This document shows positions 9,201-18,211 of a stretch of 33,863 bases of DNA, in pieces. Numbering within the stretch: position 1 is the first letter of the stretch; each line of letters begins with the position of its first letter. Both the position numbers and the translations under genes were made by a program. The notes below the pieces were generated by a model. That model saw only the letters and a list, made by a program, of their open reading frames with translations. It was not told the DNA's origin and did not search any database. Origin of the DNA: Blastocladiella britannica (Eukaryota; Blastocladiomycota; Blastocladiomycetes; Blastocladiales; Blastocladiaceae); the NCBI GenBank assembly GCA_025349905.2, contig MU624660.1, forward strand, positions 1 to 33,863, read 5' to 3'.

Positions 9201-11114
9201 TTACAACTTGCCCTTGGGCGTCGGCACAGCTCCCGCCTCAGCCTCGGCATGCTCCACGAGCTCGCGCATCTCGCGCAACGCCGCCAACAAGCTGATACGG
9301 AACCGGTCGGTCGACGTTTCGGCGCACGACCGCTTGGACTCGATTCCGAAATGAATCACGTCAGGCCCACCAAAGTAGTTGATCCCGTACCCGTTGGGTT
9401 CCACGCACCCAAACCCGGTACCGTACAGGCACGTGTACGAGCGCGCGCCAAGACCCGACGTCGACAGCCGCCACGCGCACGACTGCGCGTACGCCGGGTC
9501 GGTAAAGATCGGCGGCGGAGTCTCGCCGGGCTTCAGACAAAGCCGCAGACCCAGCAGGTGCCGGTCGACGCCCATCCCACGCGACGCCTCGGCAATGTAC
9601 TTGCCCTGGGCGGCGCACGCGGTCTTGAACAGCGCCAGCCGCGCCGTCGCCGGTGTTTTGGGGTTCGCTTGAGCTTCAATGAACGCCTTGACCTCCGGCA
9701 GCAAAGTACGTGACGTTTCGGTGCGGCCGTGCTTGAACGAGCGGGTGGCGGCCGTCTCGTACGTCGGGACCTGGTACCCGTGCAGCTTCTTGAATGCCAG
9801 CTGCATGGTCATTTGCAGGTACGCGTCGGGCGAGACTTTCGCGCGCTTCTTGATGAACTCGAGGCCGTACTCGCGGGTGATGAGCACGCCAATGTCCGAG
9901 TCGTTGATGGCGGTGCGCGCGTGCAGATCAGCGTCCGCCACGTACTTGCGCATGGTAGCGCCATCGTCCCCAGCAGACGGCACGTCAAACCGCAGCCGCT
10001 GCACGGGGACCAGCTTGACACCAGTGACAGAAGCAGCAGGAGCCGACGTAGGGTCGCGCGCAGGTTCGTTGCGCAAAATGTGCTCAAACATGACCGCGGG
10101 CGTCAGCGCGTCCTGCGGTGAGTGCTCGCCGTTGCACCCACCGCGGCCCGATGCGGTGACAATCACGTTCAGCGCCTTGTCGTACCAGCGGTTGTGGCCG
10201 TCAAACCCGTGCGCAATCGTTCGGTGGCCCTCGTCCATGTCGGGCCCGGGCGACCAGTCGTCCAGCGACAGCGTGAAGAGTGCCGTCTCGATCGCCTCCA
10301 GCGACGCACCATTGACGCGCTTGTTGACCGCCAGCAGCTTGGCCCGCGCCGCCGCCCACGTGTCACGGTGCTCGGACGTGAGCAGCGGGACCGGGTAGTC
10401 GGCGACATAGTCGGGACGCTGCACGTCGGCCACCACCGCGTTCAGCGACGACTCGAGATCGCTCAAGCGCAGCCGGTGACCCGCAGCATCCACCAGCGAC
10501 ACCTGGTAGCACTGGTCGCGCACCAACACCACCATGTGCGTCGACGGGTACGGGAACCCGCGGCGGATCTCGTCGGCGCCAGGAAGCGGGTTGCGCGTGA
10601 CGCCAAACATGTGGCGGTACTGGTCCATGCATAGCGGCCCGGCCCTGGTGGCCTCGGCCGGGATCTGCTGGTTGTCCACCAGCTCCTTGTACGTGAGCAA
10701 GTTACTGGCGAGCCCCGCCGCACGCTTGATCTGGTGCGAAGTAAACGTCCCGCGGCCCGAGCGCACGATCTTGTCCTTGAGGTACGGGATGTGGTCGTCC
10801 TTGATGAACAGCCACCAGTTGGAGTTGATCATGAGCGGCACTCGCCACGAGCAGTACGCCAGCCGGTACCACCAGTCCTCGAGCCAGGAATTGGGCTGCG
10901 TCGCATCGTGCGCGTGCAGGCGCTTTTGCAGATCGGCCAGCTGGGAAGCCGAGGCGGCGATTGCGGCATCGGTTGCCTTGAGCTCGTCCTCGGTCAGGAG
11001 CGCCGTCAGCGTGTACCGGTACTTTTTCAGCGTGGCATCGACCGGCGGGATCGGCAGCCGCGGGAGCGCCGCCTGGTTGGCGAACGTCGGGGTGGGTTCT
11101 GCTGCTTTTGTCAT
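9201..11114 (-). CDS. Carnitine O-acetyltransferase (choline/carnitine acyltransferase family)
   Basis: A single uninterrupted exon. From the ATG at 11114 (AAA before it, good context) it gives 637 aa; an in-frame ATG at 11168 would add 18 residues. The N terminus LPRLPIPPVDATLKKY and WLEDWWYRLAY are family hallmarks. The catalytic His lies in NGEHSPQDA (about residue 331). Downstream are YETAATRSFKHGRTE, the STS motif (LSTSGL) and the C-terminal GYGINYFGGPDVIHFGIES block. The enzyme reversibly moves acetyl groups between CoA and carnitine, letting acetyl units leave peroxisomes or cytosol for mitochondria. No clear mitochondrial presequence is seen. The C terminus is -GKL, which resembles a weak peroxisomal PTS1 but is not canonical, so localisation is open. 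Length is typical of yeast Yat1/Cat2. Confidence 0.9.
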   Translation of the reverse strand: MTKAAEPTPTFANQAALPRLPIPPVDATLKKYRYTLTALLTEDELKATDAAIAASASQLADLQKRLHAHDATQPNSWLEDWWYRLAYCSWRVPLMINSNWWLFIKDDHIPYLKDKIVRSGRGTFTSHQIKRAAGLASNLLTYKELVDNQQIPAEATRAGPLCMDQYRHMFGVTRNPLPGADEIRRGFPYPSTHMVVLVRDQCYQVSLVDAAGHRLRLSDLESSLNAVVADVQRPDYVADYPVPLLTSEHRDTWAAARAKLLAVNKRVNGASLEAIETALFTLSLDDWSPGPDMDEGHRTIAHGFDGHNRWYDKALNVIVTASGRGGCNGEHSPQDALTPAVMFEHILRNEPARDPTSAPAASVTGVKLVPVQRLRFDVPSAGDDGATMRKYVADADLHARTAINDSDIGVLITREYGLEFIKKRAKVSPDAYLQMTMQLAFKKLHGYQVPTYETAATRSFKHGRTETSRTLLPEVKAFIEAQANPKTPATARLALFKTACAAQGKYIAEASRGMGVDRHLLGLRLCLKPGETPPPIFTDPAYAQSCAWRLSTSGLGARSYTCLYGTGFGCVEPNGYGINYFGGPDVIHFGIESKRSCAETSTDRFRISLLAALREMRELVEHAEAEAGAVPTPKGKL

Positions 11115-11183
11115 TTTATTCTTTGTTTTTTCGTTGGGAGAGAATTCTTGGGAGCGAGGGCCAAGCATGGGCCGAGGACAGAT

Positions 11184-12530
11184 TTACTTGGGTTCGTTGA
11201 AAAGAAAAACGCTACTCATGACATCATCAAACTCTACGATCGTTGTGCGATCACCCACGACGCACTCGGATCGAGGGGCGATCCACCCCGACACGCCCAC
11301 GGCCGGGTATATGGGACTATTCGCGGGAAACAGCCCACTCTGCTGCCATACCTCGTGGCCGTCCACCGTCACCACTACCGTCACCGCTCCTTCTTCATCT
11401 TCATGGATCCCGATCCCGATCCCGACCCTGACCACTACCGGCTGTCGCACACCCGGTTCGAACACGTTATCGCACGGTAGAGCGACGGTCGAGTGTACCC
11501 GGTTGCCGATGAACAGGTTCCCTGACGACAGGTCCAGCCCAATCGACCGAGCCGCGGTCCCAGGCAAAGTGTTGGGACACAGGGGGTTCGGGGAGAGTCC
11601 GACTTGAACGCTGGCGTGGGTCGATCGCGCTGGCACTCGCACTTCAAAATACTGGAGATGCGTGGTGGACGATGAATCAAACGCACTCGGCCGTGACTGG
11701 GCCCGTGTCGAGCGGAACCATGGCTGCCCCACTTGCGCGGCCAGCGACGGTGAGCCGACAGCCAGTGTCGTCGCTGTCGCCTTACCAAGGCGGCAAGGCC
11801 ACGAACATGATGGGATATGGGGGTGGGAATTGTTCTCCACCACCTCTGGAATCGAAAAGAATATGGTCGGCTCCAGACGGCTGTCGTCGCGGCCGGCGCC
11901 AGAGGGACGCGATCGTTCGAGCGACTGCTGTCAATCTCCCCGAGCAGTCCACTGATCCCAATCCAGCCATGCGATCACAGACACGGACGAGGACGGACAC
12001 AGCCTCAAGGTAGCACCCACAGACAGCGTACGGGAGAAACGGCAAGATCACCAGGGCCAAAAAGACAAAGAACGTCACGGCCCAGCCCGAAATGGCTGGG
12101 GTGGGGCACGTTGGTTGCCAGCGACCGGCGACCTGCATATCGGACGCGAATTCATAGAAAATGCAGTCGGTTTCGCCTTCCAAGCCCAAGTGGGACGTGG
12201 TTACCAAGTACCCGTAATAGCTGAGGGTGGGCGCGGGTGCATTTGCGTACGTATATTCAAATTGGTCTCCATTTCGTTGCTATGAGTCCGAAGCAAAAAA
12301 AAGGCTAACATAAGAATAATAATACTGTAGAGCCAAGAGCGAGCGTCGGCAATGGATGTGCCGTTCCTGCTCACAGTGCCTTTCCAGCACGGAGCCATGG
12401 CCGCGAGATCGGGAAGCACATTGCTGCCAACCCCGCATCGCATCGGTGAACCGCGGGCATTCTCGGACGGGTCTTTGGCCGGTGCTGCTGCGAGGGCGAG
12501 CTGAGGGACCATTATATTGATTTGAGTCAT
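11184..12530 (-). CDS. Single-pass membrane protein with cytosolic SPRY domain
   Basis: The best model has three exons, 12530-12326, 12266-11786 and 11685-11184, giving 395 aa. Residues around 45-125 form a Cys- and Asn-glycosylation-bearing outer part (NGT sequon). Then comes one strong transmembrane helix, AVTFFVFLALVILPFLPYAV. The cytosolic region contains EQFPPPYP, a PPxY-type motif, and a C-terminal SPRY-like beta-sandwich (YFEVRV, VQVGLSPNP, SIGLDLSSGNLFIG, GIGIHEDEEGAVTVVVTVDG, YPAVGVSG). The TM-PPxY-SPRY order recalls fungal Ear1/Ssh4, which bring Rsp5 ubiquitin ligase to cargo. That is inference, since overall similarity is weak. The second intron (GTAAGG donor at 11785) is uncertain: other acceptors would keep an extra segment containing VGQPWF. 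There is no strong N-terminal signal, so an upstream exon is possible. Confidence 0.6.
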
Positions 12531-12777
12531 ATGATTTTGGCTGGCCGAGGGCTGTTGGTTGGCTGTAAGTGCTCAAAAGTTTAACTCAACAGTGGTGGTG
12601 CCTGCAGCAGCAGTCGCATTGAATCTCCATTTTCATGCTCGTTTCTGCCAGTCGAGACTACGGCCGGCGGGTTGATTTGGGAAGCGGGGAACGCAAAAGA
12701 GAGCTTCACTGATCCGACCGAAGAGAAACGCGTTCGGTGCCTCTTTGCTCGCCACATACCAAAACTCCTGCACAACC
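12531..12777. promoter_or_regulatory. Divergent promoter, SPRY gene / ALG5
   Basis: This 247-bp gap between divergent start codons must serve both genes. No clear TATA box is seen. Pyrimidine/purine-rich stretches and a CA-rich leader (ACCAAAACTCCTGCACAACC) precede the ALG5 ATG. No ORF in it looks coding. Confidence 0.5.
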
Positions 12778-14283
12778 ATGCCAACCACCGACACGGCGCT
12801 CGCGCTCGCGTCCTTTACGCTTCTGGCCGCGGTCCTGGCCCTGAGCTACTTGGCGGTGCGTAGTGGCCCCACTGCCGCGACGCGCGTGATCCCCGCGTCC
12901 CTGTTCCGGGTCCCTTCCGACGATCCCGCCGCCATCAAGGCCGCAGAGCAGCTGGAACGCGAGCGTGCTGCCTCTATTTCGTCCTCGCCAGTCGTTGTCG
13001 GTGCTGAAAACCGGAAAACCCGCCGCCGAAAGCATGGATCGTCGATGACCGCCTCTCGATCTGCCACTACGGCCGCACACCGAGCAAGGGCAGCCGAAAA
13101 CGTTAATGTGGACTGGACAACCGTCGATCACACTGACCCGCGCTTTCTTGCTGGCGCGCAATACTTGAAGACCGACGCGCCACCGGTATCTGTCTCTGCG
13201 TCAACGAAAGTACCGGTCCTCCCGCCCGACGATGGAGACCATGCGTACGCATGGACAACGCCGCCCTCGCTCATGTCCGCCACTAATAGCGCGCCAGTGC
13301 TGTTGTCGGTGGTGATCCCCGCGTACAACGAGCACGAGCGGCTGCCGCAGATGCTAGATGAGGCCGCAGCGCACTTGGCACACATGGCCGTACCGTGCGA
13401 AGTGATTGTAGTCGATGATGGGTCGCGCGACGCGACTGCTGCCACTGCCTTGGCCTGGTCGCGGGCCCACTCTAACTCAGGTGTCAGTGCGCGGTTCGCA
13501 GTGCTGCGGCTACCGCGTAACGCGGGCAAGGGCGCGGCGGTGAGGGCCGGGATCTTAAGAGCTAGGGGCGACTTGGTGCTGTTTGCGGACGCTGACGGCG
13601 CGACGCGGTTTGCGGATGTGGACGTGCTAGCTGCATCGCTGTTACTCCTGCCCACTCCTATTTCTGCAGCCACGTCTACGATCGAAGAGGACGGCGAGTC
13701 GGTATGGTCGAAGCTGGCGCGTCGGGTTGCTGCTGGCAACTCCAAAAACGACGCAATTCCGGACGCCATTGTGGTCGGATCGCGCGCCCACTTGGTCACT
13801 AGCGAGGCGGTTGTCAAGGTACTTGACCTTTTTTTATTGCCCTACTTATGTATTCTGACTTGGACCTATTCAGCGATCGGCACTGCGCAACCTCCTCATG
13901 TACGCATTCCACTGGGTGCTGTACCTATTGGCGGGACCGTTGCGGGCAGTGGGCGACACGCAGTGCGGATTCAAGCTCATGACGCGCCGGGCCGCCCAGC
14001 GCGTTGTTCCGGGGCTGCATGTATCCGGATGGATCTTTGACATTGGTATACCACTGTTTTTCTATTGATTTTATTCCATTGACTGACACTCAATCATGTA
14101 GAATTGCTGCTGCGGGCAGTGTGGCTCGACATTCGCGTGGTCGAGGTGATGGTCACCTGGCAAGAGATTGGCGGGTCCAAGCTCAACGTGGCGTCGGACT
14201 CGATCCAAATGCTGGTGGATCTGCTGCGTCTGCGGGTCCAGTACGCGCTGGGTCTGTGGACCGTTGGTGAGGCAACAGTATAG
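12778..14283 (+). CDS. ALG5: Dolichyl-phosphate beta-glucosyltransferase
   Basis: There are three exons: 12778-13818, 13874-14045 and 14102-14283. The introns are 55 and 56 bp and the product is 464 aa. The N-terminal transmembrane helix (about residues 7-27) anchors it in the ER. The GT2 domain starts near residue 175 with VVIPAYNE, followed by EVIVVDDGSRD and the metal/nucleotide-binding FADADGATRF (near 268-277). After splicing the family block GDTQCGFKLMTRRAA and a C-terminal QEIGGSKLNVASDSIQM appear, as in Alg5. It transfers glucose from UDP-glucose to dolichyl phosphate, making the donor for the last three glucoses of the N-glycan precursor. About 140 residues of low-complexity linker between anchor and catalytic domain is longer than in yeast or human. 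The start is the ATG after a CA-rich leader; END3 begins only 54 bp after the stop. Confidence 0.93.
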
Positions 14284-14337
14284 GTTGTGGCGGCACTCCC
14301 TTCTCTTTCGTTCGTATAAATTATCAAAATATACAAA

Positions 14338-15702
14338 ATGACGACAGCTCCAGGGCCAACCATCAGCATCGCCGAGCGCGACCGGTACCGCGCCATCTTC
14401 AACAACCTGCACCCGATCGACGGCCAGCTGTCCGGCGACCAGTGCCGCGGAACCTTTATGCAATCGCAACTGCCGGGCCCCGTGCTCAAGCAAGTGTGGG
14501 ACCTGGCCGACATGGACCGCGACGGCGCGCTGGACGTCGAAGAGTTTATTGTGGCCATGCGGCTCATGTACGACGCCATCAATGGTCTGGCCCCACCCAA
14601 CGACTTGCCCGAGTCCATGGTGCCGCCGCTGAAAAGGGCACTGCGGTTGGCGAACCCGGAACTCGACCCTCTCGCGCGCCAGGCGGGAGTGCTGGGGATT
14701 CCGAGTCTGGTTAGCATGGGCGGTGGTTCTGGTGGAATGGGAATGATGGTTGGACCCGCTGGGTACGCGGTGCAGGTTTCTGGGCAGGTCTTGCGCGGGG
14801 TATGCCCCCTTTTTTTTTGTCGCCGTGCGTGGTCCGCCGCAGATTGATTCTTTTTATTTTCTAACAGCCAGCGATCGAGTTTACCGACAACTTTGACTGG
14901 TACATGTCGCCGGCCGAGCGGCTCAAGTACGAGTCCGAGTTTGAGCGGGCCCCCACCGAGAACGATCTGTTAGCCAGTACGTTACGTTTACTTGACCTGC
15001 ATGGACCAACATTGAATTGCATATAAAAATAGAGCACCATTGCTACGAGGCCTTTGTCCTGACGCGCCGACCAAACGACGAGTTTGAGGTCGTGTGGTAC
15101 GTAATGGGATCTCTTTAACAGGAACACAAAGAACTGACTTAGAAAAAAATCAAAGGAACATTGTCGACCTCCACGGCCGATCAGCGCTGACCGCCGACCA
15201 GTACGTTTGCATGATGCATATTTTGGCCCAGCGCAAGTTCAACAAGCCGTTCCCGCGGTCCCTTCCGCCCGAAGTGATTGCCAAGTTCAAATCGGTCGCG
15301 CAATCCGTCTCGGGATCCGGTACATCGTCGGCGGCCATGTCGCGGTCCACGTCGCGTGGCGGCCTCGCGTCTCCCGCTGCTTCAGCCCCGGTGACGCTCT
15401 CGGACGACTCGAAGCTGGCGGCGCTGGAAGCCGAGCTGGCGTTCTTGCAAAAAGAACTGGCGGCCGTCGGGAACGTTGACGGAACCAGCGCGGGACTGGT
15501 GGGCGAGTGGGAGGCAAGGGTCGCGCGCATGCACGCCATGGCCGCATGGTTCAACGAGCACTTGCCGCTACTGCCGAGCGCATCTTCGTTTGGGGCGTCG
15601 TCATCGTCAGCGCTCGAGATGGAGGCGATGTTGGGCGGGATCCGCGACGAGGTGCGGGTGGCCGAGGCGGCGTTTGCGCGCGAAAAGAGCACTACGATCT
15701 GA
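14338..15702 (+). CDS. END3: End3-like EH-domain endocytosis protein
   Basis: There are four exons: 14338-14799, 14868-14976, 15033-15096 and 15156-15702. The introns are 68, 56 and 59 bp and the product is 393 aa. The first EH domain (about 10-95) has the calcium-loop D-M-D-R-D-G-A-L-D and VWDLADMDRDG. A second EH-like unit starts at the End3-diagnostic FDWYMSPAERLKYE and, after splicing, reads EFEVVWNIVDLHGRSALTAD, ending with the RKFNKPFPRSLP block. The C-terminal third is helical with coiled-coil potential. End3 is part of the Pan1-End3-Sla1 complex at cortical actin patches and is needed for endocytic internalisation. The length matches fungal End3 (about 350-400 aa). The very short 54-bp gap from ALG5 on the same strand suggests its promoter overlaps the ALG5 3' end. 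Confidence 0.88.
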
Positions 15703-16011
15703 ATACAATTGCTTTGGAAATGTGATCCACAGGCAGGGAAATCCAAGCCATTATGGGATTGTTTGGTTGCAATGAAATTCGCACTGAAATATCGTGGCTG
15801 AGGGTTGGGCGTGGTTGAACCTCGAAAAACTTCAAAAGGACCTGAACTGCCCCCCAAGTTTGCAGGTCCATTTCTCAATTCACATCAAAGACAGCGCTGG
15901 CTCGCTTCCTCATTTTCTGTATTATACGCTCGTTTCCCATCGCAAAATCCATTTCTCTTCCATTTTCTCTTCCCATCCACTTCAAAATATATCACAAACA
16001 TACTTTCAAAG
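15703..16011. other. Intergenic, END3 3' region and BTG gene promoter
   Basis: 309 bp with no convincing coding frame. The part just before the BTG ATG (about 15900-16010) is pyrimidine-rich with CTTCC/TTCTC runs, a usual fungal 5' leader, and ends in a CAAAG context before the ATG. Confidence 0.5.
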
Positions 16012-16968
16012 ATGCTCGCCTCCTCCGCTACCAACTCTGCTACCACCACCCCCTCGGCCTCGGCTGCCAACACCCCTACGGGCGGCCGTCGTCTGTCGGT
16101 GCCCGATTTGGGCACTTCCTTTTCATCCTCCTCTTCATCCAGTAACGGGAACCACCGCAGCAAGCCGGACTTTGCGGTGATTGGGATGCGCCGCGGATCA
16201 ATTCCGATGGCGAGTCCGCCGAGCACATTGGCGTCGATTCCGTCGTCCCCCACGGCGTCGGCTCCGATGACGATCCCGCCGTTCTCGCAGGTCCCGCAAC
16301 GCCGTCGGTCGTCGGCGTCGTCGACGGCATCGCTGGCGGCGCAGGCCACGGCCGCATCGTACAGCACGCACGAAATCTACGCGTTCCTGCTGGTGTCCAA
16401 GGAGCTGGCGGCGGCGGCCGAGTTTGTCTCGCAGCTGCTGGAACTCGGTGGGCTGCGCGACCCGATCCTGCTGTCCGAGTTCAAGACGATTGTCGTGGAC
16501 GTGCTGGCCGAGCGGTACTGCGACACGTGGGATATTCGCAACCCGAAGCGTGGGGCCGGGCTGCGCACGATCGCGCACGCGCCCAACTTGCCGCGCTCAC
16601 ACGCCGACCCGGTGCTGGCGCTCGCGTTCCAGCGGTGCAACATCCACACCAAGCACTTGACCACCCTGCTCCCCGTGTCGTTCACGTTGACCGTGAACCC
16701 CGGCCTCGTGGTGTACTCGACGTCGGACGTGCCCGGATTCACGCCCGTGCACTTGTTTGAGGCCCGCCCGTACCTGCCCCCCAAGCACCAAGCGCCCGTC
16801 GACCATGGAGCTGAGGTGCGGAGCCGGGCGGCGCGCGCGGCCGAGCTGGCGGGCGGACAGGACGCGGCGTTTGACTTGGAGGCGTACTTTGGGTCGCGTT
16901 CTGGCGTGTCGGTGCGTCGGCCCAGCGAGGACGTGTCGATGTCGTCTGGTTCGTCTCCTTCGGCTTAA
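16012..16968 (+). CDS. BTG/Tob-domain protein
   Basis: Single exon, 318 aa. The first 115 residues are Ser/Pro/Ala-rich and disordered. The BTG/Tob fold occupies about 118-240: a helical start (EIYAFLLVSKELAAAAEFVS), a box A region with YCDTWDIRNPKRGAGLRTI (compare the animal motif HWxxxxPxxGxGYRCI) and a box B region with LLPVSFTLTVNPGLVVYS (compare LPxELTLWVDPYEVSYR). In animals this domain binds Caf1/Pop2 deadenylase and speeds mRNA deadenylation, restraining proliferation. Whether it binds Caf1 here is inference. A PAM2 motif, found in Tob, is not evident. The C-terminal tail is Arg/Ser-rich. The family is best known from animals and scattered protists, so presence in a fungus is notable. 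An AATAAA follows 82 bases after the stop. Confidence 0.8.
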   Translation: MLASSATNSATTTPSASAANTPTGGRRLSVPDLGTSFSSSSSSSNGNHRSKPDFAVIGMRRGSIPMASPPSTLASIPSSPTASAPMTIPPFSQVPQRRRSSASSTASLAAQATAASYSTHEIYAFLLVSKELAAAAEFVSQLLELGGLRDPILLSEFKTIVVDVLAERYCDTWDIRNPKRGAGLRTIAHAPNLPRSHADPVLALAFQRCNIHTKHLTTLLPVSFTLTVNPGLVVYSTSDVPGFTPVHLFEARPYLPPKHQAPVDHGAEVRSRAARAAELAGGQDAAFDLEAYFGSRSGVSVRRPSEDVSMSSGSSPSA

Positions 16969-17050
16969 ACGCGATATCGTACAAATCCATTTTTTTCTTC
17001 CTGAATCACTCTCTCTCTACAAAGACGCACTCTCCCATTTTTTTATCTTC

Positions 17051-17056
17051 AATAAA
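17051..17056 (+). promoter_or_regulatory. Candidate poly(A) signal of the BTG/Tob gene
   Basis: A perfect AATAAA lies 82 bases past the stop of the BTG/Tob gene in T-rich sequence, and 137 bases before the next start codon. Function is inferred from position only. Confidence 0.45.
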
Positions 17057-17192
17057 GCGAAACCCCTTTTTCATGCATATGATCTTAACTCTACTTTTAA
17101 AGGTTAAGGTTGGAAGTGGGGAGAAGAAGGGCTTGAGAGGTGTGGGAGTTTCTCTTTCGTTTTTCGTTCATACGTTTCACATAAATTTCAAG

Positions 17193-18167
17193 ATGCACCC
17201 AACATCTGGAGATCCTACGGCGTCGCTTGCGTCGTTTTTTCGCCAATTCGCAACCATCGCTGAGTTGTTCGTACTCTTTACTCATGCACCGCAATTAAAA
17301 TTGAAAAGTATTTATAATAGTAATGCCCTCCACCTTCCAACCACCCCACTCCCTCGTGGGATGTACCTGCACCCGTCCCCAAGTCACCCGACCTCCCGCT
17401 GGCACGCAGTGTACTTTCCACCCTCGGGCCCGTACTTTCCGGGTGCGTTCCGGTTCGTGGTCGACTTCCCGCCACAGTACCCGACTGCCCCGCCGCGCCT
17501 GGTGTTCACCTCGCCGATCGCGCATCCGCTGGTGGTGCCACTTGTCACCAAAGATGCTGGTATTATGGATCATCCACCTCCCTTGTACCCGATCAATGGA
17601 ACGGTCCCTGGAGAGTTCGTGCTCCCGGCGCACTCGTGGCCGCCAGGGGACAGCGGCCGCGCCGTGCACGTGCTGGCGGCTGTGCGGTACGCGCTGAGCC
17701 GGACCATGTTTGACACGCTGGTGGCTACTGCTTCTTCGCTTCATGGGAATGGTGACGATGAAGCTCTGCCGGAACCCGACGCGGCCTTGCGCGCCGCCGC
17801 CATTGCCGCCAACCCCGCTGCTTGGATGTCCTTGCTGCGACCCGACGGCCGTAACACCTGGCTCGCGGCCATTGACGCCTGCGTGCGCGACTCGGTGGCG
17901 GACGACGCGTTGTTTTCTTCTTCCGGAGGAGAAAATGGGCGGGTGACCGCCGAGGGCACCATTGTGTTTTCATCCATGGACGAGGAGCGAGTGCAGGAGA
18001 TTGTGGCTCGCATGGTGCAGCCGGTACGTATACTCTCGCCTCACAATTTTGAATCGGACTGACCATTTGTGGCATAGAGCGAGAACCCGACCGCGCTCCT
18101 GGCTCGCCAACTGCAAGCGCGGCTCTCGGCCACCACCGCTACCAGCACCGGCTTGACACCGCCTTGA
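17193..18167 (+). CDS. AKTIP: AKTIP/FTS-like ubiquitin-conjugating enzyme variant (no active-site Cys)
   Basis: There are three exons: 17193-17266, 17321-18023 and 18078-18167. Both introns are 54 bp and the product is 288 aa. The UBC-like core starts after IAEF and contains RGMYLHPS, WHAVYF, GPYFPGAFRFVVDFPPQYP and PPRLVFTSPIAHPLV, exactly the AKTIP pattern (GVYV, WHGVIF, FRFTVYIPxxYP, PRLVFDIPVFHPLVDP). No Cys is present where E2 enzymes have the catalytic residue, so it should be a non-catalytic UEV. In animals and Aspergillus, FTS (AKTIP) binds Hook and FHIP to link early endosomes to dynein. The C-terminal third is helical. The first intron is 54 nt, in frame and stop-free, so its presence is argued from AT-richness and from the alignment IAEFNAL...LPRGMY with animal AEFTLV...LPGVYV. 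Confidence 0.8.
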
Positions 18168-18211
18168 TTTCAAGTGATTGATTGAATGTATTTACAAAAA
18201 CAAAAGCTTGG

